This document shows, one piece after another, positions 16,141 to 26,300 of a stretch of DNA of 27,836 nt. The translations under genes were made by a program, and so were the position numbers. Under the pieces are notes generated by a model. It had not been told where the DNA came from and searched no databases. It saw nothing but the letters and a program-made list of their open reading frames with translations. The stretch comes from Diplodia intermedia (Eukaryota; Ascomycota; Dothideomycetes; Botryosphaeriales; Botryosphaeriaceae): positions 1 through 27,836 of the forward strand of contig JAKEKT010000177.1 of the NCBI GenBank assembly GCA_021495925.1, given 5' to 3'. Position 1 is the first letter of the stretch, and each line of letters begins with the position of its first letter.

Positions 16141-18330
16141 ATGACAAAGTGGGCGCTATTGATAGGAGTGGACTTCTACTTCGAAGGCAAGAGACGGCGG
16201 GACGTTTCCTTCGGGAACCTCAAGGGCTGCGTCAGGGATGTTGCCAAAATTGAAGACTACCTAAAACGCACCGGAGTCCAACATATCGAGAAGCTCACAG
16301 CATCCTGTGACGACGATATTGACCTTCCAACAGAGAGAAGCGACAAATGGCCAACTCGCGAAAACATCAGAAAGTGGTACAAGAGACTCCGCCAAAATGT
16401 CAGCCCAGGTGATCTCGTCTACATCCACTTTTCTGGCCATGGGATCCGACGGAAAAGAAAAGGCGACCTCTTCACCAGTACAGCATTGGTAATGACTGAT
16501 GTTATGGTTGGAGGAGCCTACCTTACAGGGTATGAGCTTGGTGCCTGGATCCAATGGTTGGTGGAGGTCAAGGAAGTCCGCGTCAATCTGGTTCTAGACA
16601 GCTGCTACTCTGGGGGAGGGCTCCGAAGCCCCAACTTCCAGCTCAGAACGTCCTCCAACGCGGCCATAGATCAGTCAATTCTCCCAAGCGATGTCGCTGC
16701 CAACGCTGAGGTAGCGAAGGAATATGCCGACCTCGACACTGAAGCTGGCTCGAGGTCGAGCGGGTCCGGAGAATTCAAACCAACAGAATCATGGCTTTCG
16801 AATCCCACTGGATGCACTATTCTGACTGCCTGCCAACTCAACCAGGTTGCATGTGAATACCAATTTCCTGGACATGGCGGTTACAACGGCGTCCTGACTC
16901 ATTGGATGCTGGAGATACTGCGTCAATATCCACACAAATCTCCACGACGTCCCACGTACGCACAGTTAACAGAGCGCGTCACCTCACGCATCAAATCGAA
17001 AGCGGCACAGTTTCAGCCGGATCAAACGCCCGTTCTCCATGGCGACAGCCTCTTCGAGTTTTTCGAGAACAAATTCGACATCGCCAGTCGCCACCCAAGT
17101 TTCGTTCAATCCTCGAAGTGCGATCCTCCTGGTCACTACACAATTGACATAGGGGCTGCACAAGGAGTGGCTCTCAACGCCATATACTCTCTCTTCCCCA
17201 AATCTTCCACACCGCCGACTCCTGGCCAAAAGATCGATGCCATGTCTTCCCGGTTCCGCATTGACGCAGTTTCTGATTTCCAATCTGAAGCCATATTGGA
17301 TCGCACGAACGATGTTTCTGGAGGCACTCGAAGCTTTTCTGGTGGCTGGGCATTTCTGGAGAAATGGGCGTTTCCATCGCATCTCAGAGTCAATCTACTT
17401 GCTGGTACTAGGTATGACGAGTCTGGAAGTGTCCAAGGTGTCCGGAGTGAACTCAAAAGAGAGATCAGTAAGATTGGCAACATTTCATGTTTCTACTCAG
17501 AGAATGACGGAAGTGGTACGTCCTACGATTTCCTGGTTTCGGTCAACCATTCTCTCGCGACTATGGAGCTACGAGACAGCCAACGCACGAGAATACCTCG
17601 AGTTCCCAACATATCCATCGGAGTTATTGGAGAGAGCTTGGGGGCCAAAAAGATGGCTTGCGTCATCAGTCATATTGCGCGTTTTAAAGCGGTCAAAGAG
17701 TTTGGGTACAGAAGGCGTTCAAGGTCACTCTCATCAGAAGGACTCACATTCAAACCTCTGAAATCCGGCAGTTCCGGCAGAACTCTCAAATCGTCATCAG
17801 ACGGATCTGTTTACAAATTGGCCCATGGTCAGTCTGTAAAGATCCAATTTGAGAACAAAAGCGATGCTCAGAACATACACGTTGCGATTTTCTCTTTCGG
17901 TCCCTTCTGGAGCATCAGAAAGTGGCATCCACCGATTGGACAACCTATGGCCCACGCATCCCCTGGTGCCAATCAGAAGAAGTTCGCAAGCATGAAGCTG
18001 CAGGTTCCTGGTAGAGCACACTCGGAAGACTCACTCGAGGTGGATACACTTTTCAGAGCTTATGTTTACGCTGGTGACCGTCCACCGTCGTGGGACGAGA
18101 TCATCTTACCTTCCCTTCCTACCAAGGAAAAATCCATCCCAACGGAATTTTCAGTGGCTGTCAACGAGGAAGGACCATCGGATTCAGCCGTGGAAGAAAG
18201 TTCGGGGGAAGCCGGTACATCCCGCGACGCGCCCCCGGCACGACCGCCGAAAGACGCGCAAAAGAAAAAGAAGAAGTATGACGGCGACTGGACTTGCCTT
18301 GATTTCACAATCCGCACATCTCGTTCCTAG
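16141..18330 (+). CDS. Caspase-like (peptidase C14) protein with C-terminal beta-type extension
   Basis: This 729-aa protein comes from one exon. Residues ~1-300 form a caspase/metacaspase-type domain. ALLIGVDFYF opens the fold, YIHFSGHG carries the catalytic His100, and NLVLDSCYSGG carries the catalytic Cys155. Both residues of the dyad are present, so an active protease, probably Arg/Lys-specific as in metacaspases, is plausible. CTILTACQLNQVACEY and GYNGVLTHWMLEIL are the typical later strands and helices. There is no Pro/Gln-rich type I metacaspase prodomain. Residues ~330-660 are an unusual extension with YTIDIGAAQGVALNAIYSLF and VKIQFENKSDAQNIHVAIFS followed by a Trp-containing turn (FGPFWSIRKW). 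The latter resembles the DUF4384 beta-domain that follows caspase-like domains in bacteria; this is a tentative match. The last ~70 residues are acidic, then Lys-rich. Orphan caspase-like proteins of this kind may act in fungal cell death or stress responses. Codon use is less GC-biased than in the flanking genes. Confidence 0.9.
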   Translation: MTKWALLIGVDFYFEGKRRRDVSFGNLKGCVRDVAKIEDYLKRTGVQHIEKLTASCDDDIDLPTERSDKWPTRENIRKWYKRLRQNVSPGDLVYIHFSGHGIRRKRKGDLFTSTALVMTDVMVGGAYLTGYELGAWIQWLVEVKEVRVNLVLDSCYSGGGLRSPNFQLRTSSNAAIDQSILPSDVAANAEVAKEYADLDTEAGSRSSGSGEFKPTESWLSNPTGCTILTACQLNQVACEYQFPGHGGYNGVLTHWMLEILRQYPHKSPRRPTYAQLTERVTSRIKSKAAQFQPDQTPVLHGDSLFEFFENKFDIASRHPSFVQSSKCDPPGHYTIDIGAAQGVALNAIYSLFPKSSTPPTPGQKIDAMSSRFRIDAVSDFQSEAILDRTNDVSGGTRSFSGGWAFLEKWAFPSHLRVNLLAGTRYDESGSVQGVRSELKREISKIGNISCFYSENDGSGTSYDFLVSVNHSLATMELRDSQRTRIPRVPNISIGVIGESLGAKKMACVISHIARFKAVKEFGYRRRSRSLSSEGLTFKPLKSGSSGRTLKSSSDGSVYKLAHGQSVKIQFENKSDAQNIHVAIFSFGPFWSIRKWHPPIGQPMAHASPGANQKKFASMKLQVPGRAHSEDSLEVDTLFRAYVYAGDRPPSWDEIILPSLPTKEKSIPTEFSVAVNEEGPSDSAVEESSGEAGTSRDAPPARPPKDAQKKKKKYDGDWTCLDFTIRTSRS

Positions 18331-18655
18331 TATCATGTTCATGATTTTCTTTTCGGTTTCCAATGGCAATTAGTATTGTAGGTTATTCTATACCTTTCGG
18401 AACCTATATTTATTCGTAAAGCATGCGTCAAGTACAAGACATGGCTTGCCATATCGGAAGTTCGAAGAACAATAGTATCACGTCGTTAACAACAGCATGC
18501 TCGGCTGAACTATTATTGATTTCCTTCGTCTCGCAATTACCACCTACACATTAACAACACGAACCACCCCAGCCCCTCCATCAACGATCCCCGCAAACCG
18601 CAAACCGCAAACCTCACCCCAAGCCCCGCCAGGACAGGCATCCCCTACCGCCCAC
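18331..18655. other. Convergent 3' region between caspase-like and DUF1996 genes
   Basis: This 325-bp gap lies between two stop codons and should hold both 3' UTRs and polyadenylation sites. The left half is AT-rich (about 18345-18560) and the right half C/A-rich. CGCAAACCGCAAACCGCAAA near 18593-18612 is a short tandem repeat (about 2.5 copies of an 8-mer). I see no gene. Confidence 0.6.
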
Positions 18656-19707
18656 CTAGTCCGCCCTCGCCATCCTCCTCTCCTTAAACCCCCTGACCTT
18701 CCTCCCACCCGCCCTCCTCCTCTCCACCTTCCCCATCATCACCAAACTCTCCTCGTAATCGTCCGTCCCGTGCTCGGGATCCGCATCGCCCGCCACGCAC
18801 GTCGGCCCGCTCTTGCCCTCCCCCCTCGCGCCGTCCACGCGCGCAAACTCGCGCTTATCCCGCGCATAATCAAACATGTTCCGCGCCGCGTCCTCGAACC
18901 AGCCGTTGACGAAATCGCCGTGCATGCTGAAACTCGGCCCCGACGACAGCGCCAGCGGCGGCGCGCCCGCCCACCCGTCCGCCAGCACCTCGCGCAGGTC
19001 GTACCGGATCGAGAAGCGCAGCCGCGGGATGCGGTTCCAGCCGTCGGGACAGTAGTTCGTGGTCCCGAACGCGGACGCGCTGTACGTCGCGTTCAGCGTC
19101 GCCGCGTCGACGCAGTCCGGGAACGAGAGGATCGTCTGCAGGTGGGTGGAGCAGGTGGACGTCGGGAAGGCCGCGGGGTCTTTGTCATCGGGCGCGTCGT
19201 CGCCCTCGCAGAACCACGAGAGGGCGGCGGTCTTGGAGGTCCCGGCGAGGTCGGTTTGGGAGGTGGCCCGCGCGGAGCCGGCGATGGCGGAGAAGTCTTG
19301 CGGGATGGGGGCGTCGGCGTAGAGGATGTTTTCGTAGTAGGTCGAGAAGCGCTGCGGGACGATTTCGGTCCGGGTGGTGCCGGTGACGTGGTAGAGGGTG
19401 GGGACCCCTGCCGTTGATTGTTAGTGGTTGGGTTGGTGCATGTGGATTGGAGAGAGGGGGGTTGCTTACAGTAGACGGACAGATCGTTGGGGTTCTCGCC
19501 CGAGGCGCAGCCCTGCTGCAGCTGGGCGGACGTCGGCTTGTCCTTGGTGATGGCGTCGGAGCCGAAGAAGGAGTGCATGTGCGACTTGTACTGGCCCGGC
19601 ATGACGAGCGCGTCGATGTTCTTGCGCATGAACTGGTCGTGCACGATGACGGTGTAGGCGTTGGCCGCGCTCACGGCCGAGAGGAGGGAAATGGTGACGC
19701 CCAGCAT
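18656..19707 (-). CDS. Secreted DUF1996 protein
   Basis: Exons 19707..19470 and 19407..18656 (62-bp intron, phase 1) give 329 aa. DUF1996 proteins are secreted fungal proteins, often found with WSC domains; their function is not established. A short signal peptide (residues 1-17, SLLSAVSAANA) is followed by the family core: DALVMPGQYKSHMHSFFGSD (residues 32-51), DLSVYWVPTLYH formed across the splice, CPDGWNRIPRLRFSIRYDL, and a His/Asp-containing MHGDFVNGW toward the C-terminus. The last ~25 residues are Arg-rich (KVERRRAGGRKVRGFKERR). No WSC domain or membrane anchor is present. A TATAAA on the minus strand (19825..19820) lies about 115 bp before the ATG. Confidence 0.9.
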
Positions 19708-20538
19708 CGTGAAGGTAAGAAGAAGTGAATGAATGACGGAAAGTTCAACGATAGACGGAAAGGAGAAGAGACAGGGAATGAATGCGCTGCTGGATGGAAC
19801 GGTTGGCCCATGTTGGATGTTTATATCTCAACCGGGAGTAGATAGGAGAATTCCGATGGATGCCGACGACTACTTGCTTGGCTTGTTCGATGTTCATAGA
19901 CGACAATGTTTGAAACAGACGATCCACAGGGTTGCTGCAAAGCGGATGTAGCTAAAAGGTTGCCAAGGCTGCGGGTTTCGAGGTGGCTTCCCCTATGCGG
20001 TAAGTGTAAGAGGTTGACGGCCAATGACGGCCGATGCTTATCCAGACCCGGTAAGCGCTCCGCTGTCCATCAATCTCGGGATACGGCGGATCCACATGTC
20101 AACGGCAGCGCTAATGTTCAGAGCTCCTTTGCCGCTGGAGAAGCGCCCGCACCATTGTCATTGAAGCCATCTCGGCAGAACGACGTCGCACAATCCGCCA
20201 TACCTTCCGAGAATCCAGAGGACACAGCGACTGTGACACTGAAACCGCACACACAAACCTGCATACGAAAGGTTTCAATAGAGCTACGCAGATCATACTG
20301 ACGCTTTCGGAAAGGCGTCAAAGAAATCTCCACCAAGATCCGCATCGGATCTTGAATGTTTCAGGTTTGCTCAAAAGACCCACTCCCGCGTGAAGTGCCG
20401 CAGCCGCTCCTCGTTCTTTTCGGCAACGTTCAAGCCGAAGCACGGCTACCTACACTTTATTCAGGGATATCAAGTCCAACAAAGATAACAATCACACACC
20501 TTGACGGAACCCTTAACGAAGAGAAATCCCGTTCCCAT
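19708..20538. other. Intergenic region upstream of the DUF1996 gene
   Basis: About 830 bp lie between the DUF1996 start and the stop of the Zn2Cys6 gene, both on the minus strand. The only element I can support is the TATAAA at 19825..19820. The remainder has no recognisable gene, RNA or repeat. Confidence 0.5.
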
Positions 20539-22135
20539 TTAAGGATCCATTCGGTCTGCCGGCGCCGGCACCTGCAGCACCTGCGCCACTTCGCCGCTCT
20601 CCGCGAACAAGCCGAGCAACGAAGCCGCTTCGACCGCGCCTGCCTCGCACCAGAAGCTGGGCGACTCCGCCTGCCGCATGGCGAGACGGAAGCAGCTGTC
20701 GAGCAAGGCATCATCACCATCCGTCGTCGTCGACATCCGGCTACGGCCGCCACCGCCACCACTACCGCTCCTCCCCCGCAACCGCACGCCCACGGCCATG
20801 GTCATGAAGACATAGAAGCGGGCCATGCGCAGCGAGTAGTAGTAGGGCGTGATGAGGCACCACCACCGGACGACATCATCGGGGTCTTCCCGATCCGCAT
20901 CATCATCATCATCATCATCCGCGAACTCGTAGACCAGATCCAGGCACTTGCGGTAGAACGCCTGTCCCACCGGTCGCCGGCCGGGCGCGATTCTGTCGAA
21001 GAAGATGCCCGAGAGCGTTTCGGCCTCGGACTTGGTCGGCGTCGTCTTCGTGGCTTCGGGAGATCGCGCTCCTCCCGTCGGCGGCGTTGTGGAGTGATCG
21101 GAGTGGCGCCATCGGAACCGATCCACCATCCCAAACCCGCCCGGCGATGGCGGGGGCTGCTGCTGCTCGTCGTCGTCAAATGATGGCGAGAAGCGCAGGT
21201 TGATGGAGTTGAAATCCTGGTCCGGCCCGAGCGAAGAGATGGAAGAGCGCCGCGAAAGCGACGATGGCTTCTGCCCGTGGTCAGGCGGGCTCAGGTAACT
21301 ACCATCACCGCCGCCGCCCATGATGGGAGGAGTGGTGATGGCGTACGGCTGATGATCCGGCGTCGAGCAGCGCGAGTTGTTGGCCGAAAAAAGCAGCGAT
21401 GGCGCGGGCGAGAGCAAGGCCGCCGGGGAAGACGAGGGTCCGCCGCCGCCGCCGCAATACTCGGAGATCTCGATGGTCGGGATGTTCGTCGGCTGGTGGT
21501 GGTGTTGGAAGGCCGTGCTGCTGCTGCCGCCGCCGCCGCTTCCCTCGGTGGAGTAGTAGTGGTCGGGCGAGGCGGAGAAGTCCCAGGAGAACGAACGCTG
21601 CTGCTGATCGAAAGTCGTGTCGACATGGAGGGATGGCTGCGCGGGCCGGGGTGTGCTCGCCGGGGTGCAGTTCCTCCACAGATGCTCGCCCCGCAGCGGA
21701 CTGCAGTGGGCGTCTCCCATCTCGGCCAGCTGGGCCTCGAGCTGCTGGATGCGGGTGGCCAGGGCCCGATGCGCACCGCTGCGTTTTGCCCCATCTCGAT
21801 CAGCAGCACTTCCTCGGCGAGGGAGAAAGGGCGGCGACGTATGTATGTACTTACAGCCCCATCCGGTCTTTCAGCTTGGGCGGCCGGACGCAGGCCACGC
21901 AGAAGCGCACGCAGGTCGAGCAGGGCCCGGCATCGCCGTCGCAGCGAATCTTGCGGCGTCTGCACCGCTCGCACGCGTTCGAGACGGACTTGGTTCGCGG
22001 TCGCCAGCGGTGTGGCTGGTGGCGCGTCGACGATTCGCCCACGGTTGCGCGGCTGATGCTGGCGGTGGTGTCCTCGTGAGATGCTGCACCGCCCGGCTCG
22101 TTGGCGTCGATGTTGTTGTTGAGCGGCGAATCCAT
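20539..22135 (-). CDS. Zn2Cys6 transcription factor
   Basis: Exons 22135..21855 and 21778..20539 (76-bp intron, phase 2) give 506 aa. This class of fungal nuclear regulator binds CGG-type DNA triplets. The zinc cluster is at residues ~55-82 (ACERCRRRKIRCDGDAGPCS, then TCVRFCVAC; Cys 55, 58, 65, 72, 75 and 82, with an extra Cys79). A short linker (VRPPKLKDRMGL) leads over the intron into a coiled-coil dimerisation helix at ~98-114 (RALATRIQQLEAQLAEM). The rest is mostly low complexity: His, Gly, Ser and Pro runs, and a poly-Asp stretch (residues ~381-387) encoded by a CAT/ATG-type triplet repeat. Short hydrophobic segments (ITPYYYSLRMARFYVFMTM) lie near the C-terminus. I cannot identify the large fungal_trans middle homology region. 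It is divergent from the Ca2+-ATPase gene. The target pathway is unknown. Confidence 0.88.
20898..20918. repeat. (CAT)7 triplet repeat encoding poly-Asp
   Basis: Seven CAT units on the plus strand are read on the minus strand as a run of GAT codons, giving the seven-Asp tract of the Zn2Cys6 factor. Variable length between strains is likely. Confidence 0.85.
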
Positions 22136-23378
22136 CGTGGTTGCTTCTTGTCAACTTAATCAATCACGCTTCGACTACTCGACTCGACGCAACGAAGCGA
22201 TGACGTCGCGCGCCCATGCAGCGTCGCTCCAGCAGGTCGCGTGCGTTGTATATCGAGGACTGCGCCACAGTTGAGGCGGCGGCACCGTGGCACCGTAGGT
22301 CGGATAGGGCGATTCAGAGGCGCAGCGGAGCACTCACACGCGCTCGCTCCAGGCAACACACGGTGGATTGGATGCCTCGTCGCCTGAGACTGATATGTCG
22401 AGGGCTGCTGGAGCATTGGAGAGGAGGGTGTCGCCAAGAGCAATGCCACACTGCGCCCAGCCTTCTCGACCGCTCCTAGTCGCATCTTATCCGCCCTCTC
22501 AGAAGCCACCGACTCGTCGGTGCGGGAAACGAGGACTGAAGGCAAAGCGCGTTGGGCCGTGGCCGATGGCAAAGTACCGTGGCGACGACTCGACCGCTGC
22601 GCCCTCAACGACATGGGCTGGGTACGAAAGGGGGCGGCATGAGCGCCAGTGCTCGGTGTTCAGAGCTCAGACGTGCATGGATGCTGCACCGTGAATCGCT
22701 CATGGGTGGTGGATGAGCGAGACGACTGAAGGAAGTAGTGGCCGTTGAAGAAAATCGGCAGCGAAAAGCCCCGCAAGGACCCGACGCCCTGGACGTCATC
22801 CTCCGGTACTTGCTGCTTCGCCCACCACCACTGCCGCCTCAGCCAGGGCGGCGGTAAATCACGCAGGCAGACGAGCGGCCGCAGTGGCCCGCTGATGAAA
22901 CGGCCGGGGTAGACGCGCCTCCGCGTTCCTGGGCGCTTTGCGACGGCGGCTGGGCCTTGGGCGCGGCTCCACACCCTCCCCTATGCCAGCGGAACTCAGC
23001 CCACGGGGCCAAGAAGGCTGACTTTGAGCCTGCTGCGACGAAGACGGCCTCGCAGACGCGAGCTCAAACACAGGAGCCAGCGATGCCCGAACCGCGTCTG
23101 CGCACTCTCGCGCGTGTCTGTGGCCGCCGGCCGGGCGTGCAGAGGCGGGCTTGGCCTCCGCCCTTGGCAAGGTCACCACTGACGGCCACTGCGGCGTTGG
23201 CGCCATGGCAGTACCAGCGCGCTTTGCCAGGCTCCGCTGACGCCTCCATTGGCCCCGGGCACAGCCTCGTTTGCGCTCCGTACAATATGCCCTCCAGATC
23301 CGCCCCGGGTCGAGGGCAAAGGCAGATCTGGCGGCGGGACAAGTCACCGCCACACTGCCTGCAACCACCACCACCACC
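22136..23378. other. Divergent intergenic region, Zn2Cys6 factor / Ca2+-ATPase
   Basis: About 1.24 kb of GC-rich sequence lie between two divergent starts and should hold both promoters. I see no credible gene. A small perfect inverted repeat (TCGCTCAT 22696-22703, ATGAGCGA 22713-22720, 9-nt loop) is present. A CAC/CAAC-rich leader just precedes the ATPase ATG. Confidence 0.5.
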
Positions 23379-26300
23379 ATGGCTCACCACTCCAGCGAGG
23401 CTGCCGCCACCGGCCTGCCGCAGATCACCATCGAGATTCCGGTGAGTGTGCTGCCTGACCGACTCCAGGCAACGCCTTTTTTTCTAACTCCTTTATGTAG
23501 GATGGTGAGAACAACACCACCACCACCAACAACAACAACAACAGCAGCACCATGACACCTCCCCCACCAACAACAGACTCCCCGGAGAGCGCAACAATGT
23601 CGCCAAGCAACCTCAGCGCCTTAGCACCATCCGGCAACCACCGAGACCGCGCCATGAGCGGCAGCACCCTCGGCCCGGCGCCTTCAAGCCCCTCCCCGTC
23701 CTACCTAGCGCCACCGAAGTCCGCCGGCGGCGGCACATCATCATCCATCAGCAGCGGCGCCAGCCTGTTCTCCTACGAGGAACAGCAAGACGCGTTAAAG
23801 CCAGACCCCGGAACCGAAGCCGACTTCGAGGTCGACGGCGGCACCAACGCCTTCGCCTTCTCGCCGGGGCAGCTGAACAAGCTGCTGAACCCAAAGTCGC
23901 TGCCGGCCTTCGCCGCGCTGGGCGGGCTCGCCGGCATCGAGAGGGGGCTGCGGACCGACCGCAACGCCGGGCTGAGCGTCGACGAGACGACGCTGGCCGG
24001 CGCCGTCAGCTTCGACGAGGCGACCAAGGCTTCTTCTTCGTGGGGGGAGCTGGACGAGGGGAAGAAGACCGGCGATGCCACGGCCGGAAGCACCGCGCAC
24101 AGCATTCCAGCAGCCGGGCCGTCGTCGAGTGAAGCGTTCAGCGACCGGGTGCGCGTGTTCAAGCGCAACGTGCTGCCGGCCAAGAAGGCGACGCCGCTGT
24201 GGAAGCTGATGTGGGTGGCGTACAACGACAAGGTGCTGATCCTGCTGACGGCGGCGGCGGCCATCTCGCTGGGGCTGGGGCTGTACGAGACGTTCGGGGT
24301 GGCGCACCCGCCGGACGCGCCGATGCCGGTCGACTGGATCGAGGGGTGCGCCATCTGCATCGCCATCGTCATCGTCGTCATGGTGGGCGCGCTGAACGAC
24401 TACCAGAAGGAGCGCGCGTTCGTGCGGCTCAACACGAAGAAGGAGGACCGCGAGGTCAAGGTGATCCGGTCGGGCAAGTCGGTGCAGGTGTCGGTGCACG
24501 ACGTGCTGGTGGGCGACGTGGTGCACCTGGAGCCGGGCGACCTGATCCCCGCCGACGGCGTCTTCATCGCCGGCCACAACGTCAAGTGCGACGAGTCGTC
24601 GGCCACGGGCGAGTCGGACCAGATGAAGAAGACGGGCGGCGACCAGGTCGCGCGGCTGCTGCTTGAGGGCGGCGGCAAGCAGCACCACGAGCTGGACCCG
24701 TTCATCATCTCGGGCAGCAAGGTGCTCGAGGGCGTCGGCACCTACCTGGTCACGTCGGTCGGCGTCAACTCCAGCTACGGCAAGATCCTGATGGCGATGC
24801 GGCAGGACCCCGAGCCGACGCCGCTGCAGGTCAAGCTGGACGGGCTGGCCGGCGCCATCGCCAAGCTGGGCAGCAGCGCCGCCGCCTTCCTGTTCTTCGT
24901 GCTGCTGTTCCGCTTCCTGGGCACGCTGCCGGGGAGCGAGCTCACGGCCAACGAGAAGGCGTCCAAGTTCATGGACATCCTCATCGTCGCCATCACCGTC
25001 ATCGTCGTCGCCGTGCCCGAGGGCCTGCCGCTGGCCGTGACGCTGGCCCTCGCCTTCGCCACGACGCGCCTCGTCAAGCTGAACAACCTGGTGCGCATCC
25101 TCAAGTCGTGCGAGACCATGGGCAACGCCACCACCGTGTGCTCGGACAAGACGGGCACCCTGACCACCAACAAGATGACCGTCGTCACTGGCACCTTCGG
25201 CGACGGCGACGATGCCTCCTTCGACGACAAGAACCAGCGCGGCGACGAGCGCCGCTCGACCGCCTTCGCGAGGGACATTTCGGCCGAGCACGCGCGCCTG
25301 CTGATCGAGTCCATCGCCGTCAACTCGACCGCCTTCGAGGGCGACGACGCGGGCGAGGCCGGCTTCGTCGGCTCCAAGACGGAAACCGCGCTGCTCGGCT
25401 TCGCCAGGAACGTGCTGGGCATGGGGTCGCTCGGCGAGGAGCGGGCCAACGCGCAGGTGGTCCAGCTGATGCCGTTCGACTCGGGCCGCAAGTGCATGGG
25501 CGCGGTGCAGAAGCTCCCCAACGGCCACTACCGGTTCCTGGTCAAGGGCGCGTCGGAGATCCTGCTGGGCTTCAGCACCAGCGTCCTGACCACGACGGCC
25601 GGCGAGGTGCCCCTGGACGCCGACCGCCGCGAGCGCTTCGAGGCCGTCATCAACGGCTACGCCGAGCAGTCGCTCCGCACCATCGCCCTCACCACCAGGG
25701 ACTTCGCGCAGTGGCCGCCTGCCGGCGCCGCGTCGGACGAAGATCCCAGTATTGCTAACGTCGACGCGCTCCTCGGCGACATGACGCTGCTCGGCGTCGT
25801 CGGCATCCAGGACCCCATCCGCCCGGGCGTGCCGCAGGCCGTGGCCAAGTGCCAGCACGCGGGCGTGCGCGTGCGCATGGTGACGGGCGACAACGTCGTC
25901 ACGGCGAAAGCCATCGCGGCCGACTGCGGCATCTACACGGACGGCGGCGTCGTCATGGAGGGCCCCGCGTTCCGCACGCTCTCGGACGAGCAGATGACGG
26001 CGGTGCTGCCGCGCCTCCAGGTGCTCGCGCGCTCGTCGCCCGAGGACAAGCGCGTGCTGGTCGCCAAGCTGCGCGCCATGGGCGACGTCGTGGCGGTGAC
26101 GGGCGACGGCACCAACGACGGGCCCGCGCTGAAGGCGGCGGATATTGGTTTTAGTATGGGCATCGCCGGCACCGAGGTCGCCAAGGAGGCGTCGGCCATC
26201 ATCCTCATGGACGACAACTTCGCGTCCATCCTGACGGCCCTGATGTGGGGCCGCGCCGTCAACGACGCCGTGCGCAAGTTCCTGCAGTTCCAGCTGACGG

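Noticed and set aside
20356..21183. 275-codon plus-strand frame opposite the Zn2Cys6 gene
   Set aside because: The translation is Arg/His/Ile low complexity and is the shadow of the minus-strand exon with its triplet repeats.
22156..22614. 152-codon minus-strand frame upstream of the Zn2Cys6 gene
   Set aside because: It is Arg/Ser/Ala-rich with no domain and lies in the expected promoter region.
22696..22720. 8-bp inverted repeat with 9-nt loop
   Set aside because: Arms this short are common by chance in GC-rich sequence, and it has no T-run or other context to give it a role.
23795..25858. Long 687-codon open frame antisense to the Ca2+-ATPase
   Set aside because: It mirrors a strongly GC3-biased real gene. 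Its translation is Arg/Gly/His/Val-rich with no domain, as expected of a shadow frame.
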